From positions 1 to 31,283 of the IMG/VR virus record IMGVR_UViG_3300022885_000059: a stretch of DNA of 31,283 bases; one strand, written 5' to 3'. The position numbers and the translations under genes were made by a program. Under the pieces are notes generated by a model, which saw only the letters and a list, made by a program, of their open reading frames with translations, made no database searches and had not been told where the DNA came from. Numbering within the stretch: the first letter of the stretch is position 1; each line of letters begins with the position of its first letter. This stretch comes from a virus. Of this stretch, positions 8,337 to 16,800 are shown piece by piece.

Positions 8337-8819
8337 TTACTCTTCCGATTTTTGGAAGTTCGGAAACTCTATTTTCAGCAGATCAGCCTGGGCAAATACT
8401 TTGTCCTTGCTGTTTACATCCTTGTGCTCCAACCCAAATTCTTCTTTGAGATAGTTCATCGCACTATTGAAGTCTGTAACCTCTTCAACAATAGTAGTCT
8501 TGATATTACTATCATCCGGTTTTGTCTCCGGGTTTTCGTCTAAAGGTTTCGTTTTCTCAGCCTTTTTTTCTTTACTGGCCACTTTGGCAACAGCCGCGGG
8601 GACTTCCTTGTACAGCCTTCCATATCCACGCTTGGTGCGTATTTCCTTGGCCTCAGTTTCAGTAACGGATAAATCTCCGTTCTCAAATTTAAATGGAGGC
8701 TGATCTTCTACAACGATCTGTGTCAATCCATTTACTGTTCGGGTAACCTGCCTTGGTTTCCTCATAATCATCAACTGCGAATGATTTGAAATGAACTTTA
8801 CTTTTTTTTCTTCACTCAT
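8337..8819 (-). CDS. Post-capsid hypothetical virion protein (160 aa)
   Basis: Not recognised by family name. The N-terminal part (about 1-75) includes FENGDLSVTETEAKEI and GYGRLYKEV, resembling small proteins encoded right after capsid genes in many phages. The middle (about 85-110) is Lys/Glu/Pro-rich and probably disordered. The C-terminus (about 115-160) is a helical segment ending in a FPNF motif. I chose the ATG at 8819. The frame can be extended upstream to a TTG at 8864, but that would place the start inside the capsid-gene terminator and read through its U-tract. A head-completion or decoration role is possible from position only. Confidence 0.75.
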   Translation of the reverse strand: MSEEKKVKFISNHSQLMIMRKPRQVTRTVNGLTQIVVEDQPPFKFENGDLSVTETEAKEIRTKRGYGRLYKEVPAAVAKVASKEKKAEKTKPLDENPETKPDDSNIKTTIVEEVTDFNSAMNYLKEEFGLEHKDVNSKDKVFAQADLLKIEFPNFQKSEE

Positions 8820-8840
8820 TTTTTCAGGGTTTATGATTTT

Positions 8841-8877
8841 TAAAAAAACAGAGGATTCCCCCAAAGGAACCCCCTGT
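8841..8877 (-). terminator. Rho-independent terminator after the capsid gene
   Basis: A 12-bp stem (plus-strand arms 8848-8859 and 8866-8877, two G-U pairs in the minus-strand RNA) with a 6-nt loop is followed on the minus strand by seven T residues. It starts 8 nt after the capsid protein stop codon, so it closes the scaffold-capsid transcription unit. Strong canonical shape. Confidence 0.9.
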
Positions 8878-8884
8878 ATAATGA

Positions 8885-10267
8885 TTACACCAGAAGTGCA
8901 TGTGTTTTTTCGTAGCGAACCTCAACGGTGCAAGTCTCGATGTACTTACGCCCTTCCTCTCGCTTACCGCCCGATCCTTCCGGACGAATATCTACGGTGT
9001 GCATTGGTTCAAGAACACGCTTTCTCAGGTGCATTGGATCCAAGATTGCGCCAAAACGCTTCTTGCCCAATTCCTTAAACCCTTTATGAACACCAACCAA
9101 AAGCTCACAGTGACCGGCTTGGATCCGGTTCACATATGCGCCTAAAACCCTCTCGCTTCTTTGAGATTGAAGCGTTTCCTTGATAAGAGGAATTTTGTTG
9201 ATTTCTGTCCACAGACTGGATGATACCCAAAGCATCTTCTCTTCTGATCCATGAGAATCAGCGGACACTCTTTCAGCCCAATCAAGGAACATGGTTTCAG
9301 TGATATCACCCACTGCAGGAAGCTCAATAACATTGGACTCAATGAAATGAGATACCCCTTTCATTGTGTACATGTTCTCTTCATTATCCGGATGCTGATC
9401 TTGCATGCCCACACCATCCCAAAAGATGGACTCCATATCCAGTCTCATATCATAGATGGACTGACGAATAGCGCGCTTAAGATCATCCTCAGTATAGGTC
9501 ACAAGCTTCTTGCGAAGTTTTGAAATACTGATATACTTCTCAAAAGTGTGAATACCGTTCTTGTACTGAACAGGCTTCATGCTTCTGGACTCACCCACCT
9601 TATCAGACTCACTCTTGGCATGTCCAATTCGGATAAGCTGCAACTCAGTGCCAATGGTCAAGGCAGGAATAGCAGGAACGGCAACAAAGCCGGTATCATT
9701 AAAGGCACGAACAGTTACGGTGTTATCAACATCGTTTCTGGTCTTAACGTACAAACGGATCCCCGTAAAGTTGGCATGATCCAGGTTTGTCGTTACATCA
9801 TAAACACGAAGAATATCGTCTTTGATGAAGTACTTGCTTTCTCCGGTGTTGGCCAAGTCAATTTCAACCTCAGCTGCGCCGGCAATATCAGCGGCAGGAT
9901 CGATTGTTGCGATTCTCGGAAACTGACCTACTTCCTCCCATTCGGCAAATTTTGCTTTTAAGGGGGCAGATTTAAGTTTTCGAAGAGCCGTATCTAATCT
10001 GGCCACCTCCGGTTTATGTTCGGTAAGATCCTTACTGACATCACGTACAAGACGATCATCATCAGTAGTATCGGTATCAATTCTACCTGAAGGAGCACCA
10101 ACGGCAAGCAATACGCCCCCGGTAGAACTTCCAAATAGAAACGTGATCAATTCGGGGCTTGCGTAAGGCAACTGAGCCAGAACTTCAGGCCCCATAAAGC
10201 TCACTGCTAAAAGCATAAGCCACATGACACCTGCTAAGCTTTGAAGGATTTTTGCTGTTATCTTCAT
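8885..10267 (-). CDS. Major capsid protein, SU10/DUF5309-like (460 aa)
   Basis: Likely the major shell protein with the HK97 fold. From about residue 70 onward it reads like the SU10/DUF5309 capsid group: an N-arm (DVSKDLTEHKPEVARLDTAL, then a KFAEWEE strand), a central TFEKYISISKLRKKLVTY segment and the helical RAIRQSIYDMRLDMESIFWD spine. It follows an acidic scaffold gene and precedes a strong terminator, the usual place for this highly expressed gene. Unusually, residues 1-31 look like a signal peptide or membrane anchor (Lys2, Lys6, hydrophobic 11-25, VLA-Q at 29-32) and a second hydrophobic stretch lies at about 40-57. All ATG codons before the conserved domain fall inside this extension. 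No clear Shine-Dalgarno precedes the start. Confidence 0.85.
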   Translation of the reverse strand: MKITAKILQSLAGVMWLMLLAVSFMGPEVLAQLPYASPELITFLFGSSTGGVLLAVGAPSGRIDTDTTDDDRLVRDVSKDLTEHKPEVARLDTALRKLKSAPLKAKFAEWEEVGQFPRIATIDPAADIAGAAEVEIDLANTGESKYFIKDDILRVYDVTTNLDHANFTGIRLYVKTRNDVDNTVTVRAFNDTGFVAVPAIPALTIGTELQLIRIGHAKSESDKVGESRSMKPVQYKNGIHTFEKYISISKLRKKLVTYTEDDLKRAIRQSIYDMRLDMESIFWDGVGMQDQHPDNEENMYTMKGVSHFIESNVIELPAVGDITETMFLDWAERVSADSHGSEEKMLWVSSSLWTEINKIPLIKETLQSQRSERVLGAYVNRIQAGHCELLVGVHKGFKELGKKRFGAILDPMHLRKRVLEPMHTVDIRPEGSGGKREEGRKYIETCTVEVRYEKTHALLV

Positions 10268-10286
10268 TTAACTGTTTGTTTTATGG

Positions 10287-11450
10287 TTATTGGATTTCAC
10301 TTATTCGACGTACTGGCTTTAGCGCCTCACTAAAGATGTCGCCTTCTTCCTTCTCAGCCTTCTTGGGAGCAGAAGTGTCCAAAGCAGGCAGTTTATCTCC
10401 CTTCTTTTTGCCCTTCTGCTCATCAATTTTCATGTTCTTTCCTTCGGTAAGCCCTTTTTCATACTCTGATTGAAGTGCTTGCTCATAATTCAGCCCCTTA
10501 AATACTATGCTCAAAAAATTCTTGGTGACTAAACCATTAGCAAGGTTGTCTATCTCCGGATTAATGCTTTCAGCCACAAGACTCTCAAACTGTTCATCAT
10601 CAACCTCAAATTCTTTTTTAAACTCGCTCACATACTCGGCAGATTTGTCTGCGTTCTTTTCAAGTTTTTCCTGTCTCTGCTTTTCATTGTCCTGAGCTTC
10701 TTTGGCCTTGGCCTCACGCTCTTCTCTTTTTTTAACAGCTTCCAGGTAAGCATCCGGATCCGTTTTCTTTAGCTCATCCATATCAACAGCCGGATCTATT
10801 TCAAGTGCTGAAAGAGCTGTATTTAGATCAGCCCCATGAACGTGCATAAACCGTGCTACTTCCCGAAGATCCTCAGAGCCTTCAAGTAGATTGTAAAAAG
10901 AAAGATTGCTCTCTCTCTCGGCTTCAAGATCCTTTTTAGCCTGATCAACCTGCTCCTTATAGGAGGCCATTTCATCAATAGCACTCTGAATTTGCTCAGG
11001 ATCTTCAACATCAAGCTCAGGATTAATTTCTTTTAGTTTATTAACCAACCACTCAGGTTGCTCAGAGACCTTTTCGGCCTCTTCTTTTTTAGCATCTTCC
11101 TTTTCCTTCTCAGCCTTTTTTTCTTCTTCAGATTTCTCTTTTTCAGAATCATCATCCTTTTCCTTGTTTTCAGCGGTTTTTTTTATGGCTTCATCATCTT
11201 CATCTTCTTCGGCCTCAGCTTTTTTCTTATCTGACTTTAACCCGGTTTCTTCATCCCCCCCCTCAGCCTTGGACACTTCGGTTTCATACTCTCTTTCGGT
11301 ATCATCAGCTACATCAGCAAAAGAGACACCACCACCTGCCTCCACTTCATCAAGAATTTCAAATGGGCTTTTATCGCTCTGCTTTCCGTTATAGTCAGCA
11401 TGCTCTTTGCTTTCAACAGTCTCAACAACTTCTTCTTCCTTGCCTTTCAT
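10287..11450 (-). CDS. Scaffolding protein (387 aa)
   Basis: Highly charged, mostly Glu/Lys/Asp, with long coiled-coil-prone helices (about residues 90-135 and 155-180, and again around 230-265), no Cys and no membrane segment. Such composition immediately upstream of a capsid gene, with a basic C-terminal end (KPVRRISEIQ) that could bind the capsid protein, is typical of phage internal scaffolds that organise procapsid assembly and then leave. It has the best ribosome site in the window (GGAGGAG, spacing suited to the ATG at 11450) and follows two tandem terminators, so a promoter or regulated readthrough should feed it. Assignment rests on composition and synteny, as scaffolds are poorly conserved. 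Confidence 0.82.
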   Translation of the reverse strand: MKGKEEEVVETVESKEHADYNGKQSDKSPFEILDEVEAGGGVSFADVADDTEREYETEVSKAEGGDEETGLKSDKKKAEAEEDEDDEAIKKTAENKEKDDDSEKEKSEEEKKAEKEKEDAKKEEAEKVSEQPEWLVNKLKEINPELDVEDPEQIQSAIDEMASYKEQVDQAKKDLEAERESNLSFYNLLEGSEDLREVARFMHVHGADLNTALSALEIDPAVDMDELKKTDPDAYLEAVKKREEREAKAKEAQDNEKQRQEKLEKNADKSAEYVSEFKKEFEVDDEQFESLVAESINPEIDNLANGLVTKNFLSIVFKGLNYEQALQSEYEKGLTEGKNMKIDEQKGKKKGDKLPALDTSAPKKAEKEEGDIFSEALKPVRRISEIQ

Positions 11451-11452
11451 AT

Positions 11453-11459
11453 CTCCTCC
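11453..11459 (-). promoter_or_regulatory. Strong Shine-Dalgarno of scaffold gene
   Basis: GGAGGAG on the minus strand just before the ATG at 11450. It fixes the scaffold start and is stronger than the sites of most other genes here, several of which have none. Confidence 0.8.
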
Positions 11460-11463
11460 AAAT

Positions 11464-11509
11464 AAAAAAAGCCTGGCACTCCCTGCATTTGCAAAGAATT
11501 ACCAGGCTT
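11464..11509 (-). terminator. Second tandem terminator before the scaffold gene
   Basis: Minus-strand AAGCCTGGTA pairs with TGCCAGGCTT (one G-U) and is followed by a run of T residues, 14 nt before the scaffold ATG. The loop is long (about 26 nt) and holds a further palindrome, TTTGCAAA. The sequence ATCGGAA precedes the stem, as before the other two RNA-element terminators. A promoter for scaffold would have to lie inside or between the two terminators, or expression depends on readthrough. Confidence 0.8.
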
Positions 11510-11530
11510 CCGATTTCCTGTTTTCAAGCC

Positions 11531-11582
11531 AAAAAAAAAGGCTACTATGACCGCATATTTCTATGCCGTTATAGTAGCCTTT
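11531..11582 (-). terminator. First tandem terminator after RNA element copy 1
   Basis: A long stem (minus-strand GGCTACTATAACGGCAT against ATGCGGTCATAGTAGCC, two internal mismatches, 6-nt loop) is followed by nine T residues. It starts within 3 nt of the 70-nt RNA element and closes the ejection-protein/portal unit. Confidence 0.88.
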
Positions 11583-11652
11583 CCGATAGCTTTATTATAT
11601 GTACATGTGCTTTCGCACGTCGGTTGGCGTCTGTGCTGAACGCCTATGGACA
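11583..11652 (-). ncRNA. 70-nt structured RNA element, copy 1
   Basis: Read on the minus strand: TGTCCAT; hairpin A (GGCGT, 9-nt loop, ACGCC); AACCGAC; hairpin B (GTGC GAAA GCAC); ATGTACATAT; an 11-nt spacer; CGGAAA running into a terminator. A second copy at 30308-30377 keeps the single-stranded blocks but has different, still complementary hairpin arms. TGTCCAT can pair with ATGTACA (one mismatch) to close a three-way junction, and CCGA can pair with TCGG at the end as a pseudoknot. It starts about 40 nt after the 73-aa gene stop. I recognise no known ribozyme or riboswitch class. Confidence 0.7.
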
Positions 11653-11691
11653 ACTCAATTTAATTAATCTTTAGAATTAATCAAATTTATA

Positions 11692-11913
11692 CTAATTATC
11701 TTCTAAATATTGTACTTCACATTTCTTTCCTGTACCCACCTCAACAATATGCCCGGTCTCCGGATCACGAATAAAAGTAACCTGATTCTTGCGATATCCA
11801 TTACCTTTATCTTTGGGCCTTAACAGATCGTATATAAAGTTTGTGGCTTTAAACAATCCATCTTGTGTTAATACACCTTTTGGTGAAATATTTTCATCAA
11901 TCCTTCTCGCCAT
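11692..11913 (-). CDS. Hypothetical small protein after portal (73 aa)
   Basis: Small basic-to-neutral protein, not recognised. It contains FIRDPETGHIVEV and GKKCEVQYLEDN, a short beta-hairpin-like second half that reads like a small SH3- or OB-type strand pair, after a helical N-terminal half (about 15-35). It lies 18 nt downstream of the portal gene and is the last gene before the structured RNA element and tandem terminators, so it is co-transcribed with the ejection proteins and portal. Only a weak GAG ribosome site precedes it. Function unknown. Confidence 0.75.
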   Translation of the reverse strand: MARRIDENISPKGVLTQDGLFKATNFIYDLLRPKDKGNGYRKNQVTFIRDPETGHIVEVGTGKKCEVQYLEDN

Positions 11914-11931
11914 CTGTTTCTCAATTTAAAT

Positions 11932-13875
11932 TTACTGATTGGGTGTTAAACCGCCCTGCTCCGCCATGCTTTGCATCTGCTCAGGGGTAAGCCCAACAGG
12001 AGGCTGACCATCCTCCTGCTGTTTCTCTTCACGATTATCCAATAGCTGTAATAGTTTATCAGCATATGGCATGCTCGTTGTCTGTAGATATTCTCTAAAA
12101 GTAATTAACTGACCTGACAAAAACTCTTTCAATTCAACGTCAACATTTTGTCGGTAAGCCAGAGTTTGTTGCGCCTCTCCAACTACCACATCAAAATCAA
12201 CATCTCGTACCTCGTCCGGATCATACATACTGTCTACACCACTGTCATATCCGGTTCCGCTGATTTTAATATACCTCGGTTCAGAGTAAAATTGTTTGAT
12301 CACTTTAACTACTTTTCGGTTTCTCTTGCGAATCAGCCCATAATAAAAATCGAAAATATCTTTATTGGTAATACTCGCATTTAAGGTCTGCTGTGCGTAC
12401 AACGATGCCGGTGTTTGCCTGCTTGGCTCTTTACCTTGAACCGCATCCGTAACGGCACTGATATCTTTTAGAAGCTCAGATTGAAGGTTCAAAAGACTCA
12501 TGGCCTCCACCGGGAATGATGCGCTTTGAATTTCTTTAGGCATGTTCAGCTTACCACCCTGGGAAGTATAAAAAGCAAAACCATTCATCTGAACCATATC
12601 ATCGGCATACTCTTGAAGATTGCCCTTATACTGCGCCGGGATGCTGTCTACATCAACCATCATAACCTTTTTCAAAGACCGGCCAAGACTTGCATCGATC
12701 ATAGAAATCAAACGGTTTACATGACGTTGCTGATCAATAATTGAACTGCAAAGACTCAACACTTTACCATCCATCATATACCGGCCAAGCACATAAGGGT
12801 GCTCTTGATGATCATACGGTGACTTCATGGATAAAATCAGATCGCCGTTTGGACTCAGATAATACACCCTCCAACACTCCTCATAACGGCTATGAAGCTC
12901 CATTTTGGCAACCGCATCCTCTCCCACACCTTGGGCAGCTGCCTGATCTACTCTTGCCTGATTCAATAGCTGAACAATCTCTTCGAGAGAGTAGCTATTA
13001 ATAATTTCAGGATCATATCCATTATCAATAAAAAACTGCTTATCAACTGGCTCAAAGTATCCGTCTTTATAGTCATGAAGAAAATCCATGTCCTCATAGC
13101 CCCTTTCCCATACCTCAATAACCCTGAGTTTATCCGGATTGTCAGGGATATAAAAGTCTCTGAACTTTTGAATATGCTGTGGAAAATTATTGATTTCCCA
13201 ATCATCTGCACGTGCATCCGGGAATATGGATAATAACTTCTCTTTGTCACGAATACTGAATCCAAATTTACTCATTATCTCATTCAGGGTAAGGTCATGC
13301 AGTTCCCCTATAATGGTTATATCCATTCCACGAATATCGTTTGCATCCGCATTATAAAATATTCGTGTAGCATCCAGGTTGTTTATATATAGATCTTCAC
13401 GGTCTAACTGACTCCACCATTTATAACCAACTTTCCATCCAACCACACCGCCAACGGAAAACTCCTTCATGTTCTGAGCATCCAGCTCATTTGCTTCATT
13501 GATATCCAAAGCATACTGCAGGGCACTTGTCATCATTTCCCCTGCTGAGGCGTTTCCTCTTGAACGTCCAAACGCTACAGGATCAGGGTAGTTTGTCCTG
13601 AATTGCCCTGCAAGATTTCGAATAGTCTTACCAATCAGATTTTGTTTTGCCGGAATCCTTCCCTGTTTTCGGATAAAGGTTTCCTCAGAGATCATTTCCC
13701 CCGTGTCGGGATCTTTCATCAGATCACTCCACTGGTCTCCGACATAGTACCTGAAATTCCTTTCTCTTTCCTCACGGATGGGCATGGTATCATCAAAAGC
13801 CAGACGTGCCCTTTCAAGTCGCTTTATGTTATCTATCCTTTGTTCTTCGGTTAATTTAGGCAGTTTTTGTTCCAT
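11932..13875 (-). CDS. Portal protein (647 aa)
   Basis: Forms the dodecameric DNA gate at one capsid vertex. Evidence is the overall portal pattern: an N-terminal helical region with RERNFRYYVGDQW (about 35-47), then RKQGRIPAKQNLIGKTIRNLAG (about 70-90), where portals have a polar loop followed by I-x-x-x-x-G-Q; a region with WKVGYKWW and beta strands forming the clip and wing; and a C-terminal helical stem/crown with a Gln-rich tail (KQQEDGQ and following). Length fits P22-like or other podovirus portals of 550-750 aa. It starts 2 nt after the giant gene's stop, and scaffold and capsid genes follow beyond the terminators. I am confident in portal, less so in which portal subfamily. Confidence 0.87.
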   Translation of the reverse strand: MEQKLPKLTEEQRIDNIKRLERARLAFDDTMPIREERERNFRYYVGDQWSDLMKDPDTGEMISEETFIRKQGRIPAKQNLIGKTIRNLAGQFRTNYPDPVAFGRSRGNASAGEMMTSALQYALDINEANELDAQNMKEFSVGGVVGWKVGYKWWSQLDREDLYINNLDATRIFYNADANDIRGMDITIIGELHDLTLNEIMSKFGFSIRDKEKLLSIFPDARADDWEINNFPQHIQKFRDFYIPDNPDKLRVIEVWERGYEDMDFLHDYKDGYFEPVDKQFFIDNGYDPEIINSYSLEEIVQLLNQARVDQAAAQGVGEDAVAKMELHSRYEECWRVYYLSPNGDLILSMKSPYDHQEHPYVLGRYMMDGKVLSLCSSIIDQQRHVNRLISMIDASLGRSLKKVMMVDVDSIPAQYKGNLQEYADDMVQMNGFAFYTSQGGKLNMPKEIQSASFPVEAMSLLNLQSELLKDISAVTDAVQGKEPSRQTPASLYAQQTLNASITNKDIFDFYYGLIRKRNRKVVKVIKQFYSEPRYIKISGTGYDSGVDSMYDPDEVRDVDFDVVVGEAQQTLAYRQNVDVELKEFLSGQLITFREYLQTTSMPYADKLLQLLDNREEKQQEDGQPPVGLTPEQMQSMAEQGGLTPNQ

Positions 13876-13877
13876 GA

Positions 13878-16800
13878 TTATTCAAGTATGTTGGTTAAGC
13901 TTGGGTTCAATATTCTTGTCAAAGAAGGGGGATTCTGCGATGCCGATGTTCCGGCTGCTCTATTGTATTCACTATTAAATTCATTATAGAACCGCTGAAT
14001 CCGATCTAAAATTTCTTCACTGATCTGATCATAATTATCAAGGTCAGTTGGAAGTTTGTTCAGTTCACTGAAATGATTCGTAACAGACACACGTGTAGAG
14101 TTTTTGAAAGGTATTAAATCAAACAGGTTTGCATTATCCTCTGCAAATCTATCAGCCTCACCAAACCTTTCGTCTGCAATCATTTGATCATATTTCCATT
14201 CAATTTCATTAAGTGCATCAAGGTTTTCATAGAACCTTCTTCGAGATCCACTTGCCGGAACTTTGGCAAAATATACTCTTGCGACAGGAAACCGCATGAT
14301 GTCCTCCTCCGTCAGTAGATTATCACCAACTAAATGATCAACAACTTTTTGAGCTGCGTTCATTGAGGATATTGCAAAGTAACCGGCCCCACCCAGGTAG
14401 TTACTTACAAGAAATTCAATGGCATTAGGAGACATTTCAATCAACCCTTCTGTATAATCGTCTCCACCTGATATTCGATTTAGCGCTTTAGCCGTATCAA
14501 TAGCCCATTGCTGAGTATAATATCTGTAGTTCTTGTGCTGTGGAATATGCCTGTCTCCATATCTTTGTTCAGGAATAATCGGCATTCCCCTAAAATCAAC
14601 ATTGGTTGCCAATTCAAAGGGAGGAACAAAGATTGTGGGAAGCAATGATTTAGTGCCAGACTGAACTATACCGGCATCGGTTGCCTGCCCTCCAATAGGG
14701 TTAAATGATTGCCATGATATACTGGCAAGATTAAACGCCATTTCCTGCGGAGTCATTACATTGTTTGCCACTTTATTGGCATAGACACCTGCTGCCCAAT
14801 AAACATTTTGACCATAGGGTAACGGAACAGATATCAGTGCATCAGGATCGTCACTCGCGAAATTGGGGATCATAATCCTGTGTGCTACGGTAAAGTTGTT
14901 TAATTTGTCGAACCGAAACTCATCATCTTCATCAACCCCCAAACCTATTCGCAACAGGTCTGCCATCGCATAGGAAACAGATCCCATAATCAATGGTACA
15001 GCCGCTGCACGTGTGCGCCTTCTTTTGCCACCCTCCAAGAACGGCTCTGCCAACCTGGCCACGTTCTTTTGCGTAGCATTATAAAAAATCCAAATATTAC
15101 CCATCGTACCTGCCCAACTTCCTTTCTTATCAAAGTTTACAGTAAGAGACTTAAAGTATCTTGCTGCTTGCTTTGGCGTAAATGCCTGTCCTGTTTTAGG
15201 GTTAAGAACCTTATTCTCCATGAAATAGTCGTACCCACTTAACCGAATCAGGTTTTCAACCGTCGATGTATAGGACTGCATGATATGGTGAAATGCCTTA
15301 CCCGCTTTTTTAACCTTATACCAGTTGCTCCCATGCTGATCGATAGCCTCTGTGAGATCCTTGGTCAATCTCTTCAGGGGACTTAATTGATAATAACCAC
15401 TCATGCCGCCATGATGGATGAAATTTTTGATGTTCTTACCAAAATCCCCACCAAACTCATCCTTGTATAAAGCTCTCCAAATAGGCTTCATCAATCTTGC
15501 TAATCTAACCGGATTACCAATGGCCATGGCGGTTTTTGTATCAAAATCAGTTGCGATGTGCAATACACCGGTTGTACCATCTCGAACCATGTTTCTCAAA
15601 GGAAATTCCGGAGAGTATGTAATGTAGGCATTGCGTAAAAACCTCATATACTTACCAAGAGCGTTCATAGCCTCTGGCATTATATCCATATCATGGCCTT
15701 TCATCCATTCTGCTATATGCGGATCCGAAAACTCAATAAATGCAGGTTTTCCCCTTTTCATAAGAAATAGGTTCCTTGCCCCCTCTGTGAATGGATTATC
15801 TCTTTCAGACCATTCTGTCAAATGTTGGTTAGGATCTATGTCACGTACAACCACACCGGTAAGAAGCTCTTCTGCGGTTGGTTTATCAAGCTCTGCTATA
15901 TATCGTTTTTTACCAGTATCAGCGTCAATCTTTCCGGTATCTCGCCAATAGATATTCTTGATCCTCATTACCTTTTGAAAATCCGGATTATCAGCAGCAA
16001 AATTAAAGATCTTCTCTTTAACAAGGTTGGTCTCTCCTCTAATGATATTTGACTCAACCAGTGCGATCGTGTACCCTATAACGTCTCCCGGCTCAGAAGA
16101 TCTCCCCTCTTGGGTTTCAGGCATGACATACATGGTAGGATCAACGCCCTCAAAGTCCTTAAAGCCCCTCATTGGTGCATACTTTGGGTACATCTTTTTA
16201 AGCTTGCCATACATACCCGGCGTAATTAATCCATAAGCCACCTGTGCCTTTAGGTTTTTGTCAATGATTTGATCATGAACATCACCAAAAGACTCCATGT
16301 GACTTCTCCATCCGTTGTTGTCAATTTTGGCATTAATTTCATCAATCCTTTCCTTGGAGAGGCCGCTTCGGTTTTTTTCGCCTGTAAGCTCTTCAAATCT
16401 CTTATTAACATCTGGGGCATGACGTGCTTTTATAAAGTCCTGATAATCCTCATAGGTAATACCCATCCCCTTATTACCCTGTTGCATGATCTGTACATAT
16501 TCCTTCTTCAAGCCATTTTCAAATCGATTAAGCTGTATTTCAACCCGGCCACGTTTGAGTTCATCATCCTGCTTAAAATCACTCTGATCGGTTACACGGC
16601 CACCATCCCGGGTAACACCCTCAATCAGACGTTGCCCAGCAATACCTCTATCATGTAACCGGCGTACCCACTCATCATACTTTCTGTAATAAGCAAACTT
16701 GTAATCTGAAAGGTTATGGCCACCACCAAGACGGTATCTTACCTCTGGCTGTGAATCTTCAACTTTAAATAGCGGAACGGCATCACTAAGATTCTCTTTT

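Noticed and set aside
8820-8864. Upstream extension of the 160-aa gene to a TTG start (15 extra residues)
   Set aside because: The extension would read through the stem and U-tract of the capsid terminator; the ATG at 8819 is the sensible start.
11583-11652. Hammerhead, HDV-like, twister or pistol ribozyme as identity of the RNA element
   Set aside because: The order of helices partly resembles an HDV-like nested pseudoknot, but the conserved core sequences of each of these classes, as far as I can recall them, are absent.
11682-11689. Bacteroidetes-type -7 promoter motif (TAAATTTG on the minus strand) upstream of RNA element copy 1
   Set aside because: No convincing -33 TTTG lies at the right distance and the region is very AT-rich, so the match is likely chance. 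The equivalent position before copy 2 lacks it.
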